A stretch of 13,920 nucleotides of DNA, taken from positions 1 to 13,920 of the forward strand of contig PNJM01000042.1 of NCBI GenBank assembly GCA_013821865.1. Reading direction: 5' to 3'. Under the pieces are notes generated by a model that searched no databases, was not told the DNA's origin, and worked only from the letters and a program-made list of their open reading frames with translations. This stretch comes from Rhodocyclaceae bacterium (GTDB lineage: Bacteria; Pseudomonadota; Gammaproteobacteria; Burkholderiales; Rhodocyclaceae). Positions 7,005 to 13,229 of this stretch are shown here, one piece after another. The position numbers were made by a program, and so were the translations under genes. How positions within the stretch are numbered: the first letter of the stretch is position 1; each line of letters begins with the position of its first letter.

Positions 7005-7625
7005 TCAGCTTGTGTGCTGCGTTGGGGATGGGTTTTCACGCCGGCTCCGGCGGAAGGCGGCGGCGAAAGAGGCGGCATCGGGCAGGAAGGCTTGAAAGTC
7101 CTGTTCGAATTCGCGGTAGCGGGCTTCCAGTTCGATGCCCGATCCGGCGAGACGGTTCGGCCGGGTCATGCGGTGGACGGCCATGCGGTCGAGCGCGGTG
7201 GCGATGGCTTCGGGTGCGCGATAGCCGGCGAGCCAGTCCTGTGACCGCATCAGGGGCAGGATGCGGCCGAGGCGCTGCGGCAGCAGCGCTTCATGCGCCG
7301 CCATGAGGGCATAGACGCCGGCGGCGAAACCCTCCAGCGGTTCATCGCTGAAAGATTCCCAGTGCAGCGCCAGGAAGTGGTCGTAGAAGAGATCGATCAT
7401 GATGCCGGAATAGCGCCGCCGCTCCGGGCTGACACGGGCGCGGCTCTGCCGGAAGGCGGGATGGGTATCGGCGAAGCTGTCGATGCGCCGATGCAGTTCC
7501 ACGCCCGAGGCGACGGCGGGCGGCAGCCCGCCCGGCAGCGCACCCTTGACGAAGTCGCCGAGCAGGGCACCGAGGCGATCCGCCGGGTCGGGGCCGGCAA
7601 GAAAGGCGTGGGCGAGAAAATTCAT
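7005..7625 (-). CDS. acpH: Acyl carrier protein phosphodiesterase (AcpH, DUF479 family)
   Basis: A protein of 206 residues, close to the roughly 190-200 of E. coli AcpH. It begins MNFLAHAFLAGP, the typical start of the family, and carries LLGDFVKG (Asp24), ELHRRIDSF (His45, Asp49) and DLFYDHFLALHW (Asp78, Asp82, His83), which fit the HD-like metal site. The enzyme removes the 4'-phosphopantetheine arm from acyl carrier protein, yielding apo-ACP, and acts in the cytoplasm. Starts at 7658 and 7685 are also open, but the promoter predicted at 7657-7685 on this strand would begin transcription near 7650, leaving only ATG 7625 inside the transcript. No strong ribosome binding site is seen. It sits between the shared promoter and the CDGSH gene; the second module lacks it. 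Confidence 0.87.
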   Translation of the reverse strand: MNFLAHAFLAGPDPADRLGALLGDFVKGALPGGLPPAVASGVELHRRIDSFADTHPAFRQSRARVSPERRRYSGIMIDLFYDHFLALHWESFSDEPLEGFAAGVYALMAAHEALLPQRLGRILPLMRSQDWLAGYRAPEAIATALDRMAVHRMTRPNRLAGSGIELEARYREFEQDFQAFLPDAASFAAAFRRSRRENPSPTQHTS

Positions 7626-7651
7626 GCTGATGGAACGATCAATAAGTTGGT

Positions 7652-7680
7652 TTGACATTGAATAATTCCCGACTAATAAT
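7652..7680 (+). promoter_or_regulatory. Sigma70-type promoter for the module A DsrC-like gene
   Basis: A perfect -35 TTGACA (7652-7657) and a -10 AATAAT (7675-7680, five of six) are separated by 17 bases. Transcription would begin near 7687, about 48 bases before ATG 7735. The same arrangement is found in the second module, where it is broken by an insertion sequence. The region is much richer in A and T than its surroundings. Confidence 0.7.
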
Positions 7681-7685
7681 GTCAA
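7657..7685 (-). promoter_or_regulatory. Opposed promoter for acpH-CDGSH, overlapping the plus-strand promoter
   Basis: Read on the minus strand, TTGACA (complement of TGTCAA 7680-7685) is a perfect -35 and TTCAAT (7657-7662) is a four-of-six -10 at 17-base spacing. TTGACATT (7652-7659) and AATGTCAA (7678-7685) form an 8-base inverted repeat with an 18-base centre, so each arm is the -35 of one promoter and overlaps the -10 of the other. Two polymerases could not bind at once. Confidence 0.5.
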
Positions 7686-7734
7686 GTATTAAAAGCGGCA
7701 AAAAAACACCCCAACCCCGACAGAGAGAGAAATC

Positions 7735-8064
7735 ATGATCGCCATCAACGGTAAAGAGATTGAGACGGACGCGGAAGGCTACCTGGCCAACCTCGACGAC
7801 TGGTCCGATGACGTGGCCAGGTACCTTGCGGAACAGGACAGCCTTCCGCTGACCGAAGACCACTGGAAGCTCCTCAACTGGATTCGCGCCTACTACCAGG
7901 AGAATGGCACGGCGCCGAACCTGCGCGTCATGCAGAAACTCCTCAAGGACGAACTCGGCGAGGAATGGTCGGACAAGAAGCGCCTGTTCGAACTGTTCCC
8001 CTACGGCCCCGCCAAGCAGGGCGCACGCTACGCCGGCATGCCGAAGCCGACGGGCTGCGTTTGA
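7735..8064 (+). CDS. DsrC/TusE-like sulfur-carrier protein, module A copy
   Basis: A protein of 109 residues, the normal size for the DsrC/TusE/RspA family. It starts MIAINGKEIETDAEGYL, has DHWKLLNWIRAYYQENGTAP in the middle and ends in the conserved flexible arm GPAKQGARYAGMPKPTGCV. The penultimate residue Cys108 is the universal sulfur-accepting cysteine. The second cysteine of dissimilatory DsrC, eleven residues earlier, is Ala97 here, so this is TusE-like or a DsrC-like regulator rather than a DsrAB partner. TusE relays persulfide for tRNA 2-thiouridine, but no tusBCD is in the window. The leader before ATG 7735 (CCCGACAGAGAGAGAAATC) has only a weak GAGAG ribosome site and is conserved in the second copy. 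I count 11 differences in 109 residues between the copies. Confidence 0.9.
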   Translation: MIAINGKEIETDAEGYLANLDDWSDDVARYLAEQDSLPLTEDHWKLLNWIRAYYQENGTAPNLRVMQKLLKDELGEEWSDKKRLFELFPYGPAKQGARYAGMPKPTGCV

Positions 8065-8128
8065 GGGAAGGTGCGCCGTTTTCCGACGTAACGCCTGCCG
8101 CCGTTATTCCAGAAAGATACCGGCTTGA

Positions 8129-9766
8129 TCAGGCTTTGAAACTTCCCACCGCCACTTCCAGATTCCGGGACAATTGTTCCAGCTGCTGAACGGCACTTGA
8201 AGTTTGCTTGGTCGCGTTGCTGTTTTCCTCGACCATTCGCGCGATCTCGTCGATGTTTCTCGCGATGTCATTGCTTCCTGTGCTCTGTTCGCGCACTGCA
8301 GCCGCGATCTCATCCACGCCACGGTTGGCCTTGGATACCGACTCCTTTGCCGTTTCGATGACGCGCTCGAGCTCGTCGAGATGCTGCTGACTTGTCCCGA
8401 GTGACTGGGTGCCGGCAATCAGGGACTGCTCGACTACGGCTGATTGGTCGCCGAGGGTTCGGGTTACTTCCTCGATGTGATTGGCTGCTTCGGAAGAACG
8501 CTCAGCGAGCTTGCGCACCTCGTCAGCGACCACCGCAAAGCCGCGGCCCTGCTCGCCGGCGCGGGCTGCTTCGATGGCGGCGTTCAGTGCAAGCAGATTG
8601 GTCTGGTCGGCCAGATCCTTGACCTGTTTCGTCATGTCGGTAATCGAGGCCGTGCTGCTGACGAATTCTCCGACCGAGGAAGTGATGGCGTCGAATGCTT
8701 TGCGCACCTGGGAAATCTCGTTCAACAGCCGCGCCAGATGCTCCCCGCCCTCGCGGGTGTTTGACAGGCTTTGCTGCGAGGTGTCCTTCACGCTTTCCGC
8801 ATTTGCGGAGATCGAGGAGATGCTGACGGTCATTTCCTCCATGGTGGCGGCCACGGCCGAGGCGGCATCGGCTTGTCGGGACGATCCATCCGACACGACA
8901 CGGGTGGAGGCGCTCAGTTCCTTGGAGGATTGCGATACCGCTTGCGCGCTGGCGTGTACCTGGCGCACGGTGTTCTGGAAGCTTTGGATCAGTTCGTTGA
9001 AAGCGGAGGCCGTCTGGGCGATTTCGTCGGCGCCGCTGGAATCGACGCGTCGCGTCAGGTCGCCCGTCTTCAATTCCATGGCGGCCGACTTGATGCGTTC
9101 CACCGCCGTGACGATGCTCTTGCGTACGAGGAAGCTGACCAGCAGGGCGACAGCTATGGAAAGTAGCACGGCGATCGCGAGCATCTTGACGACCAGTCCG
9201 GAGGTTTGCGCGGCTCGCTCATATGCATCGCTGCTGAGTTTCTGCTCGATCTGAATCAGATCTTTGAACTGCTGGTTCAGGTTCTCGAACTCGGTGGATG
9301 CAATGCTCATCACGCTGGTGGCACTGACGTAGTCTTCGACGGCAATGTCGAGGACGTCCGCCGTGGATTTGCGGTAGCCGGCAAACGATTTGGCAACCTT
9401 GGCCAGGGCGGCTTTTTCGGAGTCGTCGAGGCCGGAACTCTTCTCGACTTCTGACAGGCGCTCGTCGATTTTTTTCAGGCGTGCGTTCAATTCCTTGATC
9501 AGTGCATCGAGGCGAGGCTTGGGGAAATTCGAGGAAGCCGAGGAAATCAACTGGAAGGTGCCGCCATAGACACCCTGCGCGTCGTCGGAGGCCTCGGCAA
9601 CCAGCCTGAAGTTCTGGAAACGCACCTGAAAGATGTTATCCAGAGCAGCCTGTTGCTGCTGCAGCCCCAGATAGGAGGCGATGGCCACCAGCAGCAGCAG
9701 GGCCAGCACCAAAATCGGAGCAAGCATCAGTTTGGCGCCGATGCTGAGTCTTGCGAGAGCGTTCAT
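8129..9766 (-). CDS. Methyl-accepting chemotaxis protein, transmembrane
   Basis: A protein of 545 residues with start ATG 9766, preferred because GGGAG lies 6 bases upstream and because the protein then opens with a short basic-flanked membrane helix; a start at 9820 is open but lacks this. The order is TM1 about 12-35, a mainly helical periplasmic sensor about 36-190 of four-helix-bundle type, TM2 about 191-214, HAMP about 215-268, and the methyl-accepting signalling domain to the end. The signalling hairpin [20 protein letters not shown] (384-403) followed by [21 protein letters not shown] is the CheA/CheW-binding tip. The tail ends AVGSFKA without a CheR-binding pentapeptide, so methylation would depend on other receptors or a tether-independent CheR. 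The ligand is unknown. It is the second gene of a sigma28-class operon with the sCache protein. Confidence 0.95.
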   Translation of the reverse strand: MNALARLSIGAKLMLAPILVLALLLLVAIASYLGLQQQQAALDNIFQVRFQNFRLVAEASDDAQGVYGGTFQLISSASSNFPKPRLDALIKELNARLKKIDERLSEVEKSSGLDDSEKAALAKVAKSFAGYRKSTADVLDIAVEDYVSATSVMSIASTEFENLNQQFKDLIQIEQKLSSDAYERAAQTSGLVVKMLAIAVLLSIAVALLVSFLVRKSIVTAVERIKSAAMELKTGDLTRRVDSSGADEIAQTASAFNELIQSFQNTVRQVHASAQAVSQSSKELSASTRVVSDGSSRQADAASAVAATMEEMTVSISSISANAESVKDTSQQSLSNTREGGEHLARLLNEISQVRKAFDAITSSVGEFVSSTASITDMTKQVKDLADQTNLLALNAAIEAARAGEQGRGFAVVADEVRKLAERSSEAANHIEEVTRTLGDQSAVVEQSLIAGTQSLGTSQQHLDELERVIETAKESVSKANRGVDEIAAAVREQSTGSNDIARNIDEIARMVEENSNATKQTSSAVQQLEQLSRNLEVAVGSFKA

Positions 9767-9821
9767 CTTGGACTCCCAATATGTTGGCCGCGTTTGCGAG
9801 GCGACCGGGTCATTGCCCAAA

Positions 9822-9839
9822 GCGGCGCCGGCGCGCCGC
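9822..9839 (-). terminator. Intercistronic GC hairpin between the sCache gene and the MCP gene
   Basis: GCGGCGC (9822-9828) and GCGCCGC (9833-9839) form a perfect 7-pair all-GC stem with a 4-base loop, in the 88-base gap of the operon. On the minus strand only three U residues follow, so read-through is likely. It could lower expression of the downstream receptor or protect the upstream message from 3' decay. Confidence 0.4.
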
Positions 9840-9854
9840 AGTGTCAGAAACGAA

Positions 9855-10319
9855 TCACTTGTAGATGCCGACGCCGATCAGCCCTTCGAATTCGGGAACC
9901 TTCACGACATAGGTGGATTTCGGCTCGACCTTCTTTGTTTGCGGGTTGGTCCACATGTAATCGACCCAGCCGCTGCCCTTGGATTTGGCGGTGTCGATCA
10001 TTGTGCGGATGAAGGTTTGGCCATTGGCGTCCTTCAGGTCGAGCATGTTCTTGCCGACGAGGCCTTTGTTGCCGCCGTGCGCAATCGTGTTGCCGTCGAA
10101 TTTCTGCAGGAATACGTACAAGTCTTTCTCATGCCACTTGCCGTCTTTGGTGGAGAAATCCTCCGCCGCTTTGTCAATGCCTACCGACTTGATATGGGCC
10201 AAACCCCTTTCGACCAGCGCTTTGGCCTGATCCGCGTTTCCGCGTTCCTGTGCTGAAACAAAGCCTGCTGCGAGGAACTGGAGGATGAGCAACAGGACGA
10301 CCTTCTTCATTGCGTTCAC
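9855..10319 (-). CDS. Exported single-Cache (sCache_2-like) sensor-domain protein
   Basis: A protein of 154 residues starting at GTG 10319. I chose GTG because AGGAG (10326-10330) lies exactly 6 bases before it; the ATG at 10310 would be 15 bases away. A signal peptide covers about residues 1-23 ([20 protein letters not shown]). The mature part is a small Cache-type domain: helical start [38 protein letters not shown], the [15 protein letters not shown] stretch, a helix with [19 protein letters not shown] and a final strand [11 protein letters not shown]. In receptors this fold binds small molecules such as carboxylates. Here it is soluble with no membrane helix or output domain. It lies upstream of the MCP in the same operon, so it may act as a periplasmic ligand-binding partner for it (inference). 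Confidence 0.82.
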   Translation of the reverse strand: MNAMKKVVLLLILQFLAAGFVSAQERGNADQAKALVERGLAHIKSVGIDKAAEDFSTKDGKWHEKDLYVFLQKFDGNTIAHGGNKGLVGKNMLDLKDANGQTFIRTMIDTAKSKGSGWVDYMWTNPQTKKVEPKSTYVVKVPEFEGLIGVGIYK

Positions 10320-10373
10320 TTTTTTCTCCTAAATAGAGATCCGAAAAACAACTTATCCCTCTCTTGGATTTCT

Positions 10374-10400
10374 TTATCGACAAATGAAGACGGAACTTGA
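10374..10400 (-). promoter_or_regulatory. Sigma28 (FliA) promoter for the sCache-MCP operon
   Basis: On the minus strand TCAAGTTC (10393-10400) and GTCGATAA (10374-10381) are separated by exactly 11 bases. The flagellar sigma28 consensus is TAAAGTTT-N11-GCCGATAA, so six of eight and seven of eight positions match at the right spacing. Transcription would begin near 10366, about 47 bases before the GTG start. This places the operon in the late flagellar/chemotaxis regulon. Confidence 0.72.
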
Positions 10401-10407
10401 GCGCATT

Positions 10408-10426
10408 TTCAGATAGCAAATCTGAA
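10408..10426. repeat. Perfect 7-base inverted repeat upstream of the sigma28 promoter
   Basis: TTCAGAT (10408-10414), a 5-base centre AGCAA, and ATCTGAA (10420-10426). It lies just upstream of the -35 side of the sigma28 promoter. There is no T-run on either strand, so it is not a terminator. It could be a regulator binding site. The rest of 10427-10526 holds one further small inverted repeat (CTGCCG 10446-10451 with CGGCAG 10458-10463) and a G-rich stretch, with no gene that I can support. Confidence 0.35.
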
Positions 10427-10526
10427 TTATTGTGCATGATTCATCCTGCCGAAGGAGCGGCAGTCGAGGGAAGCGGGGCGGGGCGGTCGGGTGCGGTTAC
10501 TTGCTATTTACATGGCTCGTTTAGGC

Positions 10527-10766
10527 TCAGATTTTCTTGTGCGAGCCGTCGCACAGCGGCTTGTTGGCCGAGTGCTTGCAGCCGCAGAACCATACCTTTT
10601 CCGATTTCTCAGCAGTGAATTCCACGGGTGTGAAGGCCGTGCCCTTGTGCGAGCCGTCGCACAGCGGCTGACTTTTGCTTTTTCCGCAGGCGCACCACCA
10701 ATAACGCTTGCCGGCTTCCACGTCTACGGCATAGGGGGTTTTCTGGGGGATGTCGGGATTTTCCAT
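10527..10766 (-). CDS. Dual CDGSH-type 2Fe-2S protein, module B copy
   Basis: A protein of 79 residues, the same length as the copy at 6746-6985 and about 81% identical by my count. It has two full cluster motifs: CACGKSKSQPLCDGSH (Cys25, Cys27, Cys36, His40) and CGCKHSANKPLCDGSH (Cys61, Cys63, Cys72, His76). All eight ligands are kept, so it is probably functional. GGAG lies about 7 bases before ATG 10766. No acpH intervenes here: the gene lies 40 bases from the left half of the shared divergent promoter. Its own predicted -35 has been moved about 1.5 kb away by the IS at 10831, so native transcription is probably impaired unless the element supplies a substitute. Most differences from the first copy lie in the N-terminal arm and the linker between the motifs. 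Confidence 0.92.
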   Translation of the reverse strand: MENPDIPQKTPYAVDVEAGKRYWWCACGKSKSQPLCDGSHKGTAFTPVEFTAEKSEKVWFCGCKHSANKPLCDGSHKKI

Positions 10767-10805
10767 GGGGTTTCTCCGCTTTGATGGGGGTATCAGGATG
10801 TTCGT

Positions 10806-10830
10806 TTGACATTGAATAATACCTGACTAA
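10806..10830. promoter_or_regulatory. Left half of the module B divergent promoter, cut by the IS
   Basis: TTTGACATTGAATAAT (10805-10820) is identical to module A (7651-7666) and is followed by ACCTGACTAA where module A has TCCCGACTAA. The plus-strand -35 TTGACA (10806-10811) survives but its -10 is gone: the hexamer 17 bases away is now AATCTT, formed across the IS end. CTAA 10827-10830 is the left copy of the target duplication. Confidence 0.75.
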
Positions 10831-12303
10831 TCTTACTGTGTTAATAATGGATCAACCCGTTTTCCGCAGCATGGGCAGTACGCGAGTCGAGCGATCAGTG
10901 CGGCGGCCGGTTCGAGACGCAAAGTCGCGATTGAGTCTGGAACGTGGCGCTGGCGTCGCAGGGGAGCCGCGGGGCCGGAAGTCGGCGGGTAAGGCAGGGA
11001 TCTCGCCCAGAATCGGGTGTTGCACAGTTTTTTTTGGATACGCGAAGCGCTCGACAAGAAGGAACCCGTATGCCGCAATCGAGAGGGTCGCGTGATGATG
11101 GAATCCACGCCAACTGCGCCCTTCGAAATGGTCGAGCCCGAATTCCTGCTTGAGTTCCTGATAGTCGCGTTCGATACGCCAACGCAGTTTCGCTACCCGG
11201 ACCAGTTCGTGGATCGAGGTATCAGCCGGGAGCGTGGACAGGAAGTACTTGAGCGGCTCGGCGTCGCCCTTGGGCCATTCGATGAGCAGCCATTCTTGCG
11301 GGCGCGGTTCGCTGCGCCAATAATCTTGGTGAGCACAGCGCACGCGCACGGCAGCGAAACGCGAGGTCAATGCCAGGTTTGTGCCTTCCCGCCAGGTAAT
11401 GTTCTTCCACTGGCGTGGTTTCAGCGCCATGGCCAATGCTTTGGCCGAGACCGGCTTGTGGTGCGCATCGCGACGCAGCAACTTCGGCTTGCGCCCTTGG
11501 CCAGACCATGGAGCCGGCGGCAAGGGTGCCGTGCCTTCGGGCCATACGCTGACCACGCTGGTCACGCCAACGACGTATTGCAGTCCCCGGTCGGTGAGGT
11601 GATGCCGAAACGCTGTATCGACCCCGTAGCCAGCGTCCGCCACCGCGATCTTCGGTGCCACCCCTGCCGCCATCGCCTCATCAATCAAGGCCATCGCGAT
11701 CTCAGGCTTGGTCGCAAACTCGATGTCTTCGGGCACCTTGGCCTTCTCGCGCCGCCTGAGGTCAACGCTCCAATCCTTCGGCAGGTACAACCGGTAGCCG
11801 ATCGGTACGCTGAACTGTTCGTTGGCCAGCGACAGGCTCACCGCCACCTGGCAGTTGTCCTGCTTGCCCAACTGCCCGCAATATTGCCGTGCCACCCCCA
11901 CCGAGTGCTTGCCTTGCTTGGGGAAGCCGGTGTCGTCAATGATCAGTACTTCGGGGGTGCCGCCACCCTTGGCCGCAGCCTCAAGCACATGGTCGCGCAC
12001 CGCGCCAAGTACCGCCACGTCCGACCACGGTGCATCCGCGACGAAATGATGCAACCGCTGATGCGCCGAGCGCACCTCCGTGGGCGCCACTCGCGCCGCC
12101 ATCGGCTCAACGCTCTTGCGCTTGCCCGGCAACATCAGCCCCGCGCAGTAGCCGCGAAACGGCCCCACACGGTCCGCGTGCCCAAGGTGTTCGGCGATCA
12201 TCGTTACGTAGTCCTCGAACCTTTGCATTCTCACGTCCATCTTCGCCTTGACAGGTTGATTGAAGATGAGCGCATAATACCTTGTTTTTAAAACACAGTA
12301 AGA
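10831..12303. mobile_element. IS701-like insertion sequence, complete, 1473 bp
   Basis: The ends are perfect 12-base inverted repeats: TCTTACTGTGTT at 10831-10842 and AACACAGTAAGA at 12292-12303. It is flanked by a 4-base direct repeat CTAA (10827-10830 and 12304-12307), fitting the YTAR-type 4-base target duplications known for IS701-family elements. It encodes one transposase on the minus strand. Removing the element and one CTAA gives a sequence that aligns without a gap to 7651-7686 in module A, which confirms both ends independently. Intact ends and an open transposase frame suggest a recent insertion. Confidence 0.92.
10852..12240 (-). CDS. IS701-family DDE transposase
   Basis: A protein of 462 residues filling the insertion sequence. 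The DDE residues can be read in order: IIDDTGFPKQGKHSVGVARQ (first Asp at 102/103), KIAVADAGYG (second Asp202) and WRIERDYQELKQEFGLDHFE (355-373; catalytic Glu probably 362). The segments VARQYCGQLGKQDNCQ and GRSWRGFHHHATLSIAAYGF are also typical of this family. The enzyme cuts and joins the element's inverted repeats. AAGG about 5 bases before ATG 12240 gives a usable ribosome site; Met5 is an alternative start. The stop lies 21 bases inside the left end. The C-terminal 50 residues are basic and low in predicted structure. The frame is intact, so the element may still be active. Confidence 0.95.
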   Translation of the reverse strand: MDVRMQRFEDYVTMIAEHLGHADRVGPFRGYCAGLMLPGKRKSVEPMAARVAPTEVRSAHQRLHHFVADAPWSDVAVLGAVRDHVLEAAAKGGGTPEVLIIDDTGFPKQGKHSVGVARQYCGQLGKQDNCQVAVSLSLANEQFSVPIGYRLYLPKDWSVDLRRREKAKVPEDIEFATKPEIAMALIDEAMAAGVAPKIAVADAGYGVDTAFRHHLTDRGLQYVVGVTSVVSVWPEGTAPLPPAPWSGQGRKPKLLRRDAHHKPVSAKALAMALKPRQWKNITWREGTNLALTSRFAAVRVRCAHQDYWRSEPRPQEWLLIEWPKGDAEPLKYFLSTLPADTSIHELVRVAKLRWRIERDYQELKQEFGLDHFEGRSWRGFHHHATLSIAAYGFLLVERFAYPKKTVQHPILGEIPALPADFRPRGSPATPAPRSRLNRDFASRTGRRTDRSTRVLPMLRKTG

Positions 12304-12355
12304 CTAATAATATCAAGTATAAAGAAAACCCCAATCCCGACAGAGAGAAAACATC
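12304..12355 (+). promoter_or_regulatory. Right half of the module B promoter and conserved leader
   Basis: CTAATAATATCAAGTAT (12304-12320) continues the promoter repeat, so the -10 AATAAT (12306-12311) is intact, but its TTGACA is now about 1.5 kb upstream. At 18-base spacing the IS end offers TTGTTT (12282-12287), a three-of-six -35. The leader CCCGACAGAGAGA is shared with module A. The inverted-repeat arm is AATATCAA here, one base different from AATGTCAA in module A. Confidence 0.6.
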
Positions 12356-12685
12356 ATGATCGTCATCAACGGCAAAGAGATCGAAACCGACGCGGAAGGC
12401 TACCTGGCGCAACTGGACGACTGGTCGGAAGACATTGCCAGCCACTTGGCGCAGCAGGACAACCTGCCGCTGACGGAAGACCACTGGAAGCTGCTCAACT
12501 GGATCCGCGCCTACTACCAGGAGAACGGCACGGCGCCGAACCTGCGCATCATGCAAAAGTTGCTCAAGGACGAACTGGGCGAGGAGTGGTCGGACAAGCG
12601 GCGCCTGTTCGACCTCTTCCCCTACGGTCCGGCCAAGCAGGGCGCGCGCTACGCCGGCATGCCGAAGCCGACCGGCTGCGTCTGA
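12356..12685 (+). CDS. DsrC/TusE-like sulfur-carrier protein, module B copy
   Basis: A protein of 109 residues, 98 of them identical to the copy at 7735-8064 by my count. Differences cluster in residues 19-36; the C-terminal arm GPAKQGARYAGMPKPTGCV is unchanged. It has the single sulfur-carrying Cys108 and Ala97 in place of the second DsrC cysteine. Strong conservation of the fold and arm indicates that both copies have been under selection. The ribosome site is weak (GAGAGAAAACATC before ATG 12356), as in the first copy. An insertion sequence ends 52 bases upstream and has removed its -35 box, so expression now probably depends on a sequence in the IS end or on read-through. Its stop is only 7 bases from that of the convergent gene. 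Confidence 0.9.
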   Translation: MIVINGKEIETDAEGYLAQLDDWSEDIASHLAQQDNLPLTEDHWKLLNWIRAYYQENGTAPNLRIMQKLLKDELGEEWSDKRRLFDLFPYGPAKQGARYAGMPKPTGCV

Positions 12686-12692
12686 GCAGTCC

Positions 12693-13220
12693 TTAGTGCA
12701 ATCCGGCCTGCCCGACCGGGGGCGGCGCCGGGCTTTCCAGTTCCAGCCCGAGATCCCAGTCGCTGTGGGCGACCGCCTTCTGCAGCATCGCCAGGGTGCC
12801 GTGGATGCCGCGCACGTCGAGCACGAAGTTGAGCGTGCGCTTGTTTTTCAGCACCAGCGCAACGGACGCATTCTGCTCCTGTAGTTGAACCTCGCATCCG
12901 GTCGCCAGGACGGGATCGGCGCCGAAGGGCAACTCGCCGGCCTTGTCCTCGAAACGCTCGCCGAAATTGACATCCGCCGTGCGCGCCTCGCGCTGGAATT
13001 CCTGGATGGCGCGGGCGCCCGGCGCGACGTAGCCGCTTTCAGGATTTTCCAGTCCGAGCAGCCGACGTTCGGCCCCACCCAGCCCGCGGGCGAGCTGGCG
13101 CACGATGCGCCGCGTCAGCCAGATGCGGAACTCTTCCTTGTCGGTAGTGTTGAGCCGCAGGAGGATGCGATCCTCCGCCGCCATGAAGGTGACGTTGAGC
13201 TGCTTGATGTGGTTGCCCAT
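12693..13220 (-). CDS. Conserved hypothetical protein next to yaeQ
   Basis: A protein of 175 residues. I do not recognise a named domain. The start MGNHIKQLNVTFMAAEDRILLRLNT has beta-strand character and is followed by EFRIWLTRRIVRQLARGL, then a variable charged region (55-100), a strand-rich part with VQLQEQNASVALVLKNKRTLNFVLD, and a helix (GTLAMLQKAVAHSDW). The tail is proline-rich. There is no signal peptide or membrane helix, so it is probably cytoplasmic. Its ATG lies 9 bases after the yaeQ stop, so the two are almost surely one operon and may work together. Met13 is an alternative start; neither has a clear ribosome site, which fits coupling to yaeQ translation. Confidence 0.72.
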   Translation of the reverse strand: MGNHIKQLNVTFMAAEDRILLRLNTTDKEEFRIWLTRRIVRQLARGLGGAERRLLGLENPESGYVAPGARAIQEFQREARTADVNFGERFEDKAGELPFGADPVLATGCEVQLQEQNASVALVLKNKRTLNFVLDVRGIHGTLAMLQKAVAHSDWDLGLELESPAPPPVGQAGLH

Positions 13221-13229
13221 GGCGAAAGT

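Noticed and set aside
10174-10437. Minus-strand open frame starting MHNNSDLL over the sCache gene and its promoter
   Set aside because: It overlaps the Cache gene in another frame and becomes low-complexity Arg/Gly/Pro sequence.
10446-10463. Hairpin CTGCCG/CGGCAG downstream of the second CDGSH gene as a terminator
   Set aside because: Six pairs with no T-run on either strand; too weak to call.
10609-10812. Small frame MSNEHPDTP on the minus strand reading into the CDGSH gene
   Set aside because: Its first codons come from the shared promoter repeat and it then runs out of frame through CDGSH; not a leader peptide that I can support.
11017-12291. Long plus-strand open frame of 424 codons across the IS
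   Set aside because: It is antisense to a well-recognised transposase and its translation has no family features; GC-rich codon bias keeps the opposite frame open.
6746-12685. Composite transposon bounded by repeated sequences
   Set aside because: The repeated pieces are divergent genes with their promoter, not IS ends, and only one IS is present.
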